DNA of 26,801 nt from Ga0077555 sp031406575. Its GTDB lineage: Bacteria; Pseudomonadota; Alphaproteobacteria; Rhizobiales; Hyphomicrobiaceae. Within the stretch, counting starts at the first letter, position 1. Each line of letters opens with the position of its first letter. Below the pieces are notes generated by a model. That model saw only the letters and a program-made list of their open reading frames with translations, did not search any database and had not been told where the DNA came from. The stretch lies in contig JANOHP010000172.1 of NCBI GenBank assembly GCA_031406575.1, positions 1 to 26,801 on the forward strand. Reading direction: 5' to 3'. Shown here piece after piece: positions 6,908-15,405 of the stretch. The translations under genes and the position numbers were made by a program.

Positions 6908-8881
6908 TCAGCCGCGCAGACGGGCGAGGAGGGCATCGCGCGAGGCGTGGCGTTCCGCCGACCAGCCGGTGGCGTTCGAGGCCACCAGCATGGCTTGCGA
7001 GCGCAACATGACGCCGTCGTCGAGAACTTTGAGGCCATTGGCTTTCAGCGTCGAGCCGGTGGACGTGATATCGACGATCAGCTCGGCGGTGCCCGCAGCG
7101 GGTGCCCCTTCAGTCGCGCCCAAGCTTTCGACGATGCGATAGAGCGTCACCACGTCGGGCACACGGGCGGGCGTGCTCCAGCGTTGCCCTGCAAAGTAGC
7201 GCCGCGTCATGTTGGTATATTTCGTGGCGACACGCATGCGCCGACCGTGGCGACGCCGATAGAGGACGGCGGCTTCCTCGAGGTCGGCGATGGTCGCGAC
7301 ATCGATCCAGAACTCGGGCACGGCGACGACGACATCGGCATGTCCAAAGCCCAGCGGCATCAGCAGTTCGACCGTGTCAGCCGCTTCGGGAATGGTTTCG
7401 CGAATGAGGTCTTCGCCCGTGACGCCCAGGTCCGCTTCACCCGCCCGCAGGGCGCGCGCAATTTCCGACGCCGATACGAACTGCACCTCGACACCCGGCA
7501 GTTCCGTGATGCTGCCCCGGTAGCCACGCGCCTGGCCGCTGCGCGACAGCGTCAGGCCTGCCCGCGCGAAGAGGGCGATGGTGTCATCCATCAGGCGACC
7601 CTTGGAGGGCACCGCAAGAACCAGGGAGTCGGAGGCGCGACGCGCGCTCGGCACGACGGGTGTGGTCATCCGCTCATCGGCGCGACGGCCCTGCGCGGCA
7701 AGCAAAAGCCGCTCGCAGTGCAGCGCGGCACCGACGGCGGGAACGGGCGTGCCACCCGAAATCGCCTGCACGAGTGTGTCGTAGCGCCCACCGCCGCCCA
7801 GAGGAAGGCTTTCGCCCAATGTCGGCACTGTGAATTCGAAGACGAAGCCGGTGTAGTATTCGAAGCCGCGCCCGAACCCGGCGGAGAAGGCGAGCTGGCT
7901 CGTGTCGATGCCATCGTCGCCGATCAGGGCCAAGCGCGCATCGAAGGCGCGCAATGCAGCTGAGATGTCGATACCGCTCGCGTCGACCAGGGCCCGGATG
8001 CGCGTGGTCGCTTCGGGGGCCGGGGCATTGATCGACAAATAGGCTTCAATGAGACGGGCAGCGGATTCGAGCAGCGGCGGCGCGGCCAGATCCGCCGCCA
8101 GACCGCCAAGGTGTTCACCGATCTCTTCGACCAAGCGCGTGCCTGTGATGTCGAAGCCCTGCGCATCGAGATGGTTTTCCACGACAGCCGTCGCATCGGC
8201 GAGCGGGGCTCGCGCGATTGCGTGCAGCAGATCGGGCGGCAAAATGCGGCTGTCTTGCACCGCGTGCGTCAGCATTTCGATCTGGCGGTGGAACGACGCC
8301 GGTTTCCAGAAATGATGCCGTAGGCGTTGCCGCCAGCGTTCCGGCATATCGATCGCCGCGATCAACGCACGGAAGATGCCGAGGTCGCCGATCTGGATAC
8401 GGGGTGCACGAATGCCGGCCGCCCGCACCGACTCCACGCAGAGTGCCAGCACCTCGGCTTCGGCGCGCGTGGGGTCGGCGGCGGCGAACGACTCGATGCC
8501 GACTTGGCGAAACTCGCGCGGCCGCGCAGCGTCGCCGCCGGTCGACTGGTAGCGGAAGACGGCGCCATTGTAGGCATAGCGGGCCAGCGCGGGGCCATCG
8601 GGATGGCGGGCCGCGTACAGGCGGCAGGTGGGAATGGTCAGATCGTTGCGCAGGCACAGCTCCGCGCCATCGGGATCGGTGAAGACATAGCTGCGCGCAC
8701 GCAGGTCTTCCCCGACAAGGTCGAGCAACACGTCGGCGGGTTGCAACACGGGCGGCGCTACGGGCTCGAACCCCGCGCGTGCGAACAGCGCCATGATGAT
8801 GGTCGCCTGACGCTCCATATCTTCAATCCAGCGGGCGGAGCTCGTCATCTCGGCCGGAGTGCGATCGACGGACACGCTCAT
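6908..8881 (-). CDS. hisZG: Fused ATP phosphoribosyltransferase: HisZ regulatory part joined to HisG catalytic part
   Basis: One 657-aa frame carries both parts of the first enzyme of histidine synthesis (ATP plus PRPP to phosphoribosyl-ATP). Residues 1 to about 400 are HisZ, a HisRS-like domain without tRNA function: CLRNDLTIP (76-84), FRYQSTGGDAARPREFRQVG (109-128), GFEYYTGFVFEF (339-350) and GGGGRYDTL (362-370). Residues from about 418 to 657 are short-form HisG: VLAVPSKGRL (421-430), GVTGEDLI (486-493) and the PRPP loop DITSTGSTLK (604-613). These are normally two genes. M405 (ATG at 7669) would be the usual hisG start, and no stop precedes it in frame. The start ATG overlaps the hisS stop in an ATGA, so translation is coupled. 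An assembly error at the junction cannot be excluded. Confidence 0.85.
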   Translation of the reverse strand: MSVSVDRTPAEMTSSARWIEDMERQATIIMALFARAGFEPVAPPVLQPADVLLDLVGEDLRARSYVFTDPDGAELCLRNDLTIPTCRLYAARHPDGPALARYAYNGAVFRYQSTGGDAARPREFRQVGIESFAAADPTRAEAEVLALCVESVRAAGIRAPRIQIGDLGIFRALIAAIDMPERWRQRLRHHFWKPASFHRQIEMLTHAVQDSRILPPDLLHAIARAPLADATAVVENHLDAQGFDITGTRLVEEIGEHLGGLAADLAAPPLLESAARLIEAYLSINAPAPEATTRIRALVDASGIDISAALRAFDARLALIGDDGIDTSQLAFSAGFGRGFEYYTGFVFEFTVPTLGESLPLGGGGRYDTLVQAISGGTPVPAVGAALHCERLLLAAQGRRADERMTTPVVPSARRASDSLVLAVPSKGRLMDDTIALFARAGLTLSRSGQARGYRGSITELPGVEVQFVSASEIARALRAGEADLGVTGEDLIRETIPEAADTVELLMPLGFGHADVVVAVPEFWIDVATIADLEEAAVLYRRRHGRRMRVATKYTNMTRRYFAGQRWSTPARVPDVVTLYRIVESLGATEGAPAAGTAELIVDITSTGSTLKANGLKVLDDGVMLRSQAMLVASNATGWSAERHASRDALLARLRG

Positions 8882-10377
8882 CCTGCGTGCCGGGCGAGGA
8901 GCTCGACGATCGATTGTGTGAGCTGCGCCTCGGGAATCGAAAATTGTGCCGGCCGCGCCGCCTTCCACTCGGCGTTGTCCTTGATGTCGGCGGCAGCTTT
9001 GGCGCCTTCGATCAGGTCCTTGATCTGCACCTCGCCCTTGGCGCGTTCATCGGAGCCCTGAATGACGACGCAGGGCGCGTGCCGGCGGTCGGCGTATTTC
9101 ATCTGCGCCTTCATGCCCGACGTGCCCAAATACATTTCGGCGCGAATGCCCGCCGCCCGCAGTTGCTGCGCCATGCGCTGATAGCGCGGCAACTCCGCGC
9201 GATCCATGACGAGCACGACGACGGGACCGAGCACGCCGGTGGCAGGACCGTTCACCTTGCGCAACGCATCCTGCAAACGCGACAAGCCTAGGGAAAAGCC
9301 GGTGGCCGGCACGCGTTGGCCCGTGAAGCGGGCTACCAGATCATCGTACCGCCCGCCGCCGCCGACGGAGCCAAAGCGCACCGTCTGGCCCTCGTCGTTC
9401 TGCACCTCGAAGGTGAGTTCGGCCTCGAACACGGGACCGGTGTAATAGTCGAGGCCGCGCACGACGGAGGGGTCGAAGGCGATGCGGCGATGATCGTAGC
9501 CGGCCGAGCGCACCTGGGATTCGATTTCTGCGATCTCGGCGAGGCCAGCCTTCGCGGTTTCGCTGCCGGCGATCAAAGGCGCAACTTTGCCGACGAGATC
9601 GTCGCCACCTGCTCCCGCGACCGATGCATCGAGAAACGCCACGATAGTGCGGATGGCGCGATTTTCCAGACCCGCACCCGGTGTGAAGTCGCCGCTCTCG
9701 TCTTTCCGCCCGGCGCCGAGCAGCATCGACACGCCTCCCGAGCCGAACTTGTCGAACTTGTCCATGGCGCGCAGCACGGTCAGCCGTCGGCTCGTGTCAG
9801 CTTCGGAGCTGGGATTGATGCCGACGGTCTCGAGCAGCCCATCGAGGATCTTGCGGTTGTTGAGCTTGATGCGGAACTGGTCGGCGGGCAGGCCGAGAGC
9901 GGCGATCACATCCGCCATCAGCATGCAGGCTTCGGCATCGGCTGCGACACTCTCGGTGCCCACGGTATCGGCGTCGCATTGCATGAACTGGCGGAAACGG
10001 CCGGGGCCGGGCTTCTCGTTGCGCCACACGGGCCCCATCGCATAGCGGCGGTACGGCTTGGGCAGACGGTCGAAATTTTCCGCGACGTAGCGCGCGAGCG
10101 GCGCCGTCATGTCGTAGCGCAGCGACAACCACTGGTCGTCTTCGTCGGTCAGCGAGAACACACCGGCGTTGGGGCGATCCTGGTCGGGCAGGAATTTGCC
10201 GAGCACGTCGGTGTATTCGAAGGCCGGCGTCTCCAGGGGGTCGTAGCCATAGCGCTCGTAGACGTCGCGGATGACAGCGAGCATGCGGGTTGTGGCCCGC
10301 AAGTCTTCACCCGCGAAGTCCTGGAAGCCCTTCGGCAGCCGGGGCTCGGGTCGATTGTCTTTTACGGCTTTCGCCAT
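8878..10377 (-). CDS. hisS: Histidyl-tRNA synthetase, alphaproteobacterial type
   Basis: A 499-aa class II synthetase that charges tRNA-His. Motif 1 lies around PRLPKGFQDF (12-21). Motif 2 reads GPVWRNEKPGPGRFRQF (115-131). The HisRS signature is GLDYYTGPVFEAEL (308-321), and motif 3 falls in GSVGGGGRYDDL through GFSLGLSRL (336-368). The C-terminal anticodon-binding domain starts near 385. Motif 2 and the CDADTVG that follows are of the divergent kind found in many Alphaproteobacteria, which in established work goes with tRNA-His lacking the extra G at position -1. ATG 10377 is used because GAGGGACGGG stands upstream. It is the first gene of a unit with hisZG, overlapping it by 4 bases, the usual rhizobial order. 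Confidence 0.95.
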   Translation of the reverse strand: MAKAVKDNRPEPRLPKGFQDFAGEDLRATTRMLAVIRDVYERYGYDPLETPAFEYTDVLGKFLPDQDRPNAGVFSLTDEDDQWLSLRYDMTAPLARYVAENFDRLPKPYRRYAMGPVWRNEKPGPGRFRQFMQCDADTVGTESVAADAEACMLMADVIAALGLPADQFRIKLNNRKILDGLLETVGINPSSEADTSRRLTVLRAMDKFDKFGSGGVSMLLGAGRKDESGDFTPGAGLENRAIRTIVAFLDASVAGAGGDDLVGKVAPLIAGSETAKAGLAEIAEIESQVRSAGYDHRRIAFDPSVVRGLDYYTGPVFEAELTFEVQNDEGQTVRFGSVGGGGRYDDLVARFTGQRVPATGFSLGLSRLQDALRKVNGPATGVLGPVVVLVMDRAELPRYQRMAQQLRAAGIRAEMYLGTSGMKAQMKYADRRHAPCVVIQGSDERAKGEVQIKDLIEGAKAAADIKDNAEWKAARPAQFSIPEAQLTQSIVELLARHAG

Positions 10378-10490
10378 GGCCTGCCCGTCCCTCGGAAAAC
10401 TGGCGCGGCGCACCAGAACAGTGCGCTCGAACCGAATGGCGCGCGTTATAGACCATGCCCTGAGGCTATGAAAGATTCATTGCCCGAAGA

Positions 10491-10585
10491 GTGTCATCCC
10501 GGTGCTTGTCGCCGGGATCAATCTGTCGGCTGGGCTCGGGAACCTGTGGAAGGCTGGATTCCGCGGACGAGCCGCGGAATGACAC
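10491..10585. repeat. Intergenic palindromic repeat element (REP-like, about 95 bp)
   Basis: The outer arms GTGTCAT (10491-10497) and ATGACAC (10579-10585) are exact inverted repeats. Inside each arm is a further hairpin: a TCCCGG/CCGGGA pair at about 10497-10517 and an ATTCCGCGG/CCGCGGAAT pair at 10558-10580. This 'gtcatcccgg ... gaatgac' build is common for short dispersed repeats in rhizobial and related genomes. It begins 6 bases beyond the stop of the outer-membrane protein gene and lies upstream of hisS, so it may also act as a transcription end or RNA-stability element. I found no second clear copy in the window. Confidence 0.6.
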
Positions 10586-10591
10586 AGAAAA

Positions 10592-11554
10592 TTACGGCCC
10601 CCGGGGGGCCCCGTGCCGGTAGCCGACACCGCCGATGAGTTGGTGGCTGGCGAGTGTGGTGGTCACCGTGCCGTGGGCGGGTTGGTGGCCGTGCCACCAG
10701 TCCATCAACTGAGTCCAGAAATCGTCGGGGCCGTAGCTGTGGCGGCTGTCGCGTCCGGTGAGGGGGGCGGTGTAGCGGGCCAGCGTGAATTTGTACTCGA
10801 GGAAGGCGCTCGACGACGGCAGGCGGATCTCCAGGCCAGCGAGGACTTGGCCGGCAGGCCCAGTGTACTGGTACTCGTAGGTGCGGTCTTTCTCGTCGGC
10901 GAACTGCACCTCGGTATGGGGCAGATTGATGCCCGCACCCGCGCCCACATAGGGCACGATCCGCAGCGACGCGGGCCACAGGCGCCACAACACATTGAGG
11001 GTGAGCATGTTGTGGCCATGGCTGAATTCCATGTGCCGGAACGTATCGCCGATCGTTGCGGGAGCCGGTGCTGGATTGCCATTGCGGGTGCCGGAAAAGC
11101 GCACCTGCTGATCCGGGATGGCAATCGCCTTGGAGTGCGTGAAGTCCACCATTCCACCCAACGGCGAAGCAGAGGGCCATTTCGCGATGCGCAAGCCGTA
11201 ATAGATCGGGCTCTTGAAGGGGCGCCCCTGCCAGGGCACGTCGTGGACCGTCAGATCGGTGGCGCCCGGCTTGACGAAGCGCAGGTCGCTGGCGTGCGTA
11301 AAGGGCGCGCCGACATAACCGGCGAACAACGTTTCCCCCGGCGTCGTGCCCGTTTGGGGCCCGCTGCCGTGCTGGCCGCGCTCGGCCGCTCGTTTTTGGT
11401 CGGCGTCGCCGTCGAGCATCGCCGCGTGCACCAACAGGCCCAGCGCGAGCGTGGCCGCGAGCGCGGCACTGCGGTCGAGCCAAGTGCCGGGCGTACCGGA
11501 GGCAGAGCGAGGGCGCGCATTGCCTTGCACCCACCCGGTCACCATCGCCACCAT
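10592..11554 (-). CDS. Outer-membrane beta-barrel protein, probable lipid A oxidase (LpxQ-like)
   Basis: A 320-aa exported protein. After a basic N-terminus a hydrophobic segment (about 28-47) can act as signal sequence, followed by a polar linker to about 74. The rest alternates polar and aromatic residues as expected of a beta-barrel and ends in GGVGYRHG. The segment FAGYVGAPFTHASDLRF (77-93) followed by GATDLTVHDVPW resembles rhizobial proteins annotated as lipid A oxidase, which convert the proximal glucosamine of lipid A to 2-aminogluconate. ATG 11554 is selected because GGGGGAG lies 6 bases upstream. I recognise this family only from memory of its N-terminal barrel pattern; a general porin-like surface protein is the alternative. 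Confidence 0.5.
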   Translation of the reverse strand: MVAMVTGWVQGNARPRSASGTPGTWLDRSAALAATLALGLLVHAAMLDGDADQKRAAERGQHGSGPQTGTTPGETLFAGYVGAPFTHASDLRFVKPGATDLTVHDVPWQGRPFKSPIYYGLRIAKWPSASPLGGMVDFTHSKAIAIPDQQVRFSGTRNGNPAPAPATIGDTFRHMEFSHGHNMLTLNVLWRLWPASLRIVPYVGAGAGINLPHTEVQFADEKDRTYEYQYTGPAGQVLAGLEIRLPSSSAFLEYKFTLARYTAPLTGRDSRHSYGPDDFWTQLMDWWHGHQPAHGTVTTTLASHQLIGGVGYRHGAPRGP

Positions 11555-11690
11555 TCCTAACTCCCCCGATCGGCCCGCATACCCCCGCCTAGGCACTGGC
11601 GTGTCGGCCGCGCCGCTCGCTTCGGCGTTGATGTGGATCAAACACTACAGCGCGGCGGCATCGCGGCGGCGGCGCAGCTTGTCACGGGCC

Positions 11691-12863
11691 TCAACCCGCC
11701 ACGGCGAAATAGGACTCGATGAAGCGCTCGTAAATCGTGGTGAGCTTTTCGAGATCGGCCACGGCCACCCGTTCGTCGACGGCGTGGATGGTTTCGTTGA
11801 CGAGCCCGAATTCGATGACCGGGCAGAAGGCCTGGATGAAACGCGCATCCGACGTGCCGCCAGCCGTCGTCAGCGCAGGCACGCGGCCCGACACGCCTTC
11901 GACGGCGGCCCGCATGGTGGCGACGAGAGGACCGGGCTTGGTCAGGAACACATCGCCCGTGCCGGAGAAGGTGACGCCAGTCTGCGCCTTCGTCTCAGCG
12001 GCGGCGATGGCAATCTGCTCGCGCACCCAGGCTTCCACTTTCGGCCGGGTCCACAGATCGTTGTAGCGCACGTTGAACTTGGCGCGGGCTTCGCCCGGAA
12101 TGACGTTGGTGGCCGTGTTGGGTGCCGAGATGACCGTGACCTGTAGGCTCGAGGGCTGGAAATCGGGCGTGCCCTCATCCAGCGGCGTCGTCGAAAGGCG
12201 ATCGATGATGCGGGCCAACTTCGGAATCGGGTTGTCCGCCATATGGGGGTAGGCCGCGTGACCTTGCTTGCCCTGCACGATGAGTTCGCCGCTCATCGAA
12301 CCGCGTCGCCCGATCTTGATTTCGTCGCCCAGCGCCTTGGGGTTGGACGGCTCACCCACGACGCAAGCATCGAGAATTTCGCCCTTGGCCTGCATCCAAT
12401 CGAGCACCTTCATAGTGCCGTTGATCGAGGGTCCTTCTTCGTCGCCCGTGATGAGGAAGCTGATGGAGCCGCGATTGCCGCCCTGGTACTCGAGCTGGCG
12501 GATTGCAGCGACGACGAAGCAGGCGATGGCGCCCTTCATGTCGACGGCGCCGCGCCCATAGAGCACGCCATTGTGGATTTCGGCGCCGAACGGGGGCCGC
12601 GTCCAGGCCTTGGCATCGCCCACGGGCACGACGTCGGTATGGCCGGCGAAACACAGGTGCGGTGCGCCCGTGCCGATGCGCGCGTAGAGGTTTTCGACGT
12701 CGGGCGTGCCGGGCTCCGACATCGTCAGGCGATGGCAGCTGAAGCCGGCTGGCTCGAGCACGCTCTGGATCAGTGTCAGTGCCCCACCCTCCTGCGGCGT
12801 CACGGATGGACACCGCACGAGCGCTTGGGTGAGAGCGACGGGATCGTTGGCTAGTGCGTGCAT
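11691..12863 (-). CDS. dapE: Succinyl-diaminopimelate desuccinylase
   Basis: A 390-aa M20-family metallohydrolase that removes succinate from N-succinyl-LL-diaminopimelate in the lysine and peptidoglycan precursor pathway. Metal ligands and catalytic residues are visible: H75 and D77 (FAGHTDVVP), D108 (GRGAVDMKG), E142/E143 (ITGDEEGPSINGT) and a late histidine, H360, in NETIHAVDERV. The dimerisation lid lies in the middle, around 180-290. ATG 12863 begins 11 bases after the stop of dapD, so the two are one transcription unit, with dapD first. No strong ribosome binding site precedes it, in line with coupling to dapD translation. Length matches the family. Confidence 0.95.
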   Translation of the reverse strand: MHALANDPVALTQALVRCPSVTPQEGGALTLIQSVLEPAGFSCHRLTMSEPGTPDVENLYARIGTGAPHLCFAGHTDVVPVGDAKAWTRPPFGAEIHNGVLYGRGAVDMKGAIACFVVAAIRQLEYQGGNRGSISFLITGDEEGPSINGTMKVLDWMQAKGEILDACVVGEPSNPKALGDEIKIGRRGSMSGELIVQGKQGHAAYPHMADNPIPKLARIIDRLSTTPLDEGTPDFQPSSLQVTVISAPNTATNVIPGEARAKFNVRYNDLWTRPKVEAWVREQIAIAAAETKAQTGVTFSGTGDVFLTKPGPLVATMRAAVEGVSGRVPALTTAGGTSDARFIQAFCPVIEFGLVNETIHAVDERVAVADLEKLTTIYERFIESYFAVAG

Positions 12864-12874
12864 GGACGCCAATC

Positions 12875-13714
12875 TCAGTCCCGCAGCAGATCGTTGATGC
12901 TGGTTTTTGCCCGCGTCTGCGCGTCGACTGTTTTCACGATCACCGCGCAGTAGAGTCCCGGCCCCTGCATGCCGTTCGGAAGCGGCATTCCAGGCAGCGA
13001 TCCCGGCACGACCACGGAGTAGGGCGGCACCTTGCCGACGTGAATGCGGCCGTTCGAGCGGTCGACGATTTTGGTGGTCGCCGAAATGAAGACGCCCATC
13101 GAGAGAACGGAGCCCTCGCCGACGATGACGCCCTCGACCACCTCGGAACGCGCACCGACGAAGCAGTTGTCTTCGATGATCACCGGATTGGCCTGCAGCG
13201 GCTCGAGCACACCGCCGATGCCGACGCCGCCCGATAGATGGCAGTCCTTGCCGATCTGGGCACACGAACCGACGGTCGCCCACGTGTCGACCATCGTGCG
13301 CTCGCCGACGTAGGCGCCCAGATTGACGAACGAGGGCATCAGCACGACGGAGGGCGCGATGTAGGCGCCGCGCCGGACGATCGAGCCGGGCACGGCCCGG
13401 AACGCGGCCTTTTTGAAGTCATCGGGGCCCATGCCGTCGAATTTGGAAGGCACCTTGTCCCACCACGAGGCGCCGCCCGGTGCGCCCGAGATCATGGCCA
13501 TATCGTTCAGGCGGAAGGACAACAGCACGGCTTTCTTCAGCCACTGGTTGACGACCCATTCCTCGCCCCGCTTCTCGGCCGTGCGCGCCGTGCCCTTGTC
13601 GAGCATATCGAGCGCCGTCTCGACGGCCTCGCGCACCGCGCCTTTGGTTTGCGCGTTGACGTGGTCGCGTGTTTCCCACGCGGTCTCGATCGTCTGCTGC
13701 AATTGGGCGGTCAT
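12875..13714 (-). CDS. dapD: Tetrahydrodipicolinate N-succinyltransferase
   Basis: A 279-aa acyltransferase that transfers succinyl from succinyl-CoA to tetrahydrodipicolinate, the step before the aminotransferase and DapE reactions. After an N-terminal helical domain (1 to about 95) comes a left-handed beta-helix of hexapeptide repeats, for example YIAPSVVLMPSFVNLGAYVG (117-136) and IIEDNCFVGARSEVVEGVIV. The segment VNLGAYVGERTMVDTWATVG is characteristic of DapD. The ATG at 13714 is preceded by GGAGGGAG at 7 bases, a strong ribosome binding site. It leads the dapD-dapE unit. The 164 bases upstream, to the purB stop at 13879, hold no recognisable element beyond this site. Confidence 0.96.
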   Translation of the reverse strand: MTAQLQQTIETAWETRDHVNAQTKGAVREAVETALDMLDKGTARTAEKRGEEWVVNQWLKKAVLLSFRLNDMAMISGAPGGASWWDKVPSKFDGMGPDDFKKAAFRAVPGSIVRRGAYIAPSVVLMPSFVNLGAYVGERTMVDTWATVGSCAQIGKDCHLSGGVGIGGVLEPLQANPVIIEDNCFVGARSEVVEGVIVGEGSVLSMGVFISATTKIVDRSNGRIHVGKVPPYSVVVPGSLPGMPLPNGMQGPGLYCAVIVKTVDAQTRAKTSINDLLRD

Positions 13715-13878
13715 GGTGGCGCTCCCTCCGGCCGAATGGTTCCGCCAGCGTTGTGGCGCGGCGGCGGCGCGCCTGTCAATCGCGGTGGAAGAAGACGAGG
13801 CCCACGCATCACCTTCGTCGTGCCCGACAACGATCGGCCTACGGCCTCACGTTTCCAGGATGACGGCCAATAATTCGA

Positions 13879-15186
13879 TCACGCCGCGCCGAAGACGCGG
13901 CGGAAGATCGTGTCGACGTGCTTCAGGTGGTAGCCCAGATCGAACAGGTCTTCGAGTTCGGCGGCGGGCAGCACGCGGGCAATGTCGGCATCGGCCTTCA
14001 GGAGGATCAGGAAATCCCCCTGTCCCCGCCAGACCGGCATGGCGTTGCGCTGCACCCACGCGTAGCTGTCTTCGCGCGAGACGCCCTTTTGCGTCAGCGC
14101 CAACAGCACGCGTTGCGAGTGAATGAGGCCCCCGAGTCGATCCAGATTGCGCTGCATGTTTTCGGGGTAGACGATCAGTTTCTCGACGACACCGGCCAGC
14201 CGGTGGAGCGCGAAATCGAGCGTGATCGTGGCGTCGGGGCCGATCATGCGCTCGACGGAGGAGTGCGAAATATCGCGCTCGTGCCAAAGCGCCACGTTTT
14301 CCATGGCGGGCAGCGCATAGCTGCGCACCATGCGCGCCAAGCCGGTCAAGTTTTCCGTCAGAACCGGATTGCGCTTGTGCGGCATGGCTGAGGAGCCCTT
14401 CTGCCCGTCCGAGAAAAATTCCTCGGCCTCGAGCACTTCGGTGCGCTGCAGATGGCGGATTTCTATGGCCAGCCGCTCGATCGACGAGGCGACGACGCCC
14501 AGCGTGGCGAAATACATGGCGTGGCGGTCGCGCGGAATAACCTGTGTAGAGACTGGCTCGGGCGCCAAGCCCAGTTTGCCCGCGACATACTCTTCGATGC
14601 GGGGATCGACATTGGCGAACGTGCCGATGGCGCCGGAAATGGCGCATGTGGCTACTTCCGCGCGAGCCGCGACGAGACGTGCGCGTGACCGAGCGAACTC
14701 GGCGTAGGCCTGGGCGAGCTTGATGCCGAAGGTCGTGGGCTCCGCATGAATGGCGTGGCTGCGGCCGATGCAGACGGTCGACTTGTGTTCGAAGGCGCGC
14801 GTTTTCAGGGCCGCCAGCACGCGGTCGATGCCGGCGATGAGCAGATCGGCGGCGCGCGTCAGTTGCACGTTGAAGCAGGTGTCGAGCACGTCCGAGGAGG
14901 TCATGCCCTGGTGCACGAAGCGGGCATCGGGGCCGACGTGCTCGGCCAGATGGGTCAGAAACGCGATGACGTCGTGCTTCGTCACCCGCTCGATGGCGTC
15001 GATTTTTTCAACGTCGAAGTGAGCCGCATCGCCCCGCTCGCGGATGGTGCGAGCCGCCGTCTGCGGGATCATGCCGATGTCGGCCATGGCCTGCGCCGCA
15101 TGGGCTTCGATCTCGAACCAGATGCGAAACCGCGTTTCCGCCGACCAGATGGCCACCATGTCGGGTCGGGAATAGCGCGGGATCAT
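13879..15186 (-). CDS. purB: Adenylosuccinate lyase
   Basis: A 435-aa fumarase-superfamily enzyme that releases fumarate from SAICAR and from adenylosuccinate in purine synthesis. The start MIPRYSRPDMVAIWS is typical. Conserved region 1 is HQGMTSSDVLDTCFNVQ (92-108), region 2 is GRSHAIHAEPTTFG (141-154), and region 3, the mobile loop with the catalytic serine, is GSSAMPHKRNP (264-274). Length matches the family. A GAGGCGACG lies upstream of the ATG at 15186. It appears to be a single gene: the neighbour to the right is divergent and dapD begins 164 bases after its stop. Confidence 0.97.
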   Translation of the reverse strand: MIPRYSRPDMVAIWSAETRFRIWFEIEAHAAQAMADIGMIPQTAARTIRERGDAAHFDVEKIDAIERVTKHDVIAFLTHLAEHVGPDARFVHQGMTSSDVLDTCFNVQLTRAADLLIAGIDRVLAALKTRAFEHKSTVCIGRSHAIHAEPTTFGIKLAQAYAEFARSRARLVAARAEVATCAISGAIGTFANVDPRIEEYVAGKLGLAPEPVSTQVIPRDRHAMYFATLGVVASSIERLAIEIRHLQRTEVLEAEEFFSDGQKGSSAMPHKRNPVLTENLTGLARMVRSYALPAMENVALWHERDISHSSVERMIGPDATITLDFALHRLAGVVEKLIVYPENMQRNLDRLGGLIHSQRVLLALTQKGVSREDSYAWVQRNAMPVWRGQGDFLILLKADADIARVLPAAELEDLFDLGYHLKHVDTIFRRVFGAA

Positions 15187-15325
15187 GGGAACGTCGCCTC
15201 GATCAGGGGGCTGTTGCAGGGGGCAGGCCTAGCAGACGGTGGCACCCTCGGCAACGAGAGGGCCGCAGGAAGGGCGATTGCGCGCAGCCCTAGAGTGAAG
15301 CGCCAACCTGCGGTGCACAATATTT

Positions 15326-15340
15326 TGCTGCATTGCAGCA
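15326..15340. promoter_or_regulatory. PhaR-type operator (CTGC-N3-GCAG) upstream of the phasin-like gene
   Basis: TGCTGC-ATT-GCAGCA is a perfect 15-base inverted repeat whose core CTGC-N3-GCAG equals the site reported for the phasin repressor PhaR of Paracoccus denitrificans. It ends 6 bases before the -35 hexamer of the gene at 15406, a position suited to repression. It also looks like a small hairpin followed by five T, but no plus-strand gene precedes it, so a terminator is less likely. Confidence 0.55.
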
Positions 15341-15346
15341 TTTTTC

Positions 15347-15374
15347 TTGATTTCTCGGAATTTCGCGCTATGAC
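15347..15374 (+). promoter_or_regulatory. Sigma-70-type promoter of the phasin-like gene
   Basis: TTGATT (15347-15352) and TATGAC (15369-15374) are 16 bases apart, a fair match to the vegetative consensus. Transcription would begin near 15382, about 24 bases before the ATG at 15406. The proposed PhaR operator lies directly upstream. Confidence 0.4.
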
Positions 15375-15405
15375 AGTTCGATGACGCGCTAGGCGAGGGT
15401 CTGCC

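Noticed and set aside
13795..13870. Possible degenerate copy of the palindromic repeat between dapD and purB (GTCATCCTGG on the minus strand)
   Set aside because: The inner arms do not pair well and the outer arms are not inverted repeats; similarity is limited to a few bases.
15326..15350. Hairpin TGCTGC-ATT-GCAGCA followed by five T as a rho-independent terminator
   Set aside because: No gene on the plus strand ends before it. The position before a promoter and the exact CTGC-N3-GCAG core favour an operator.
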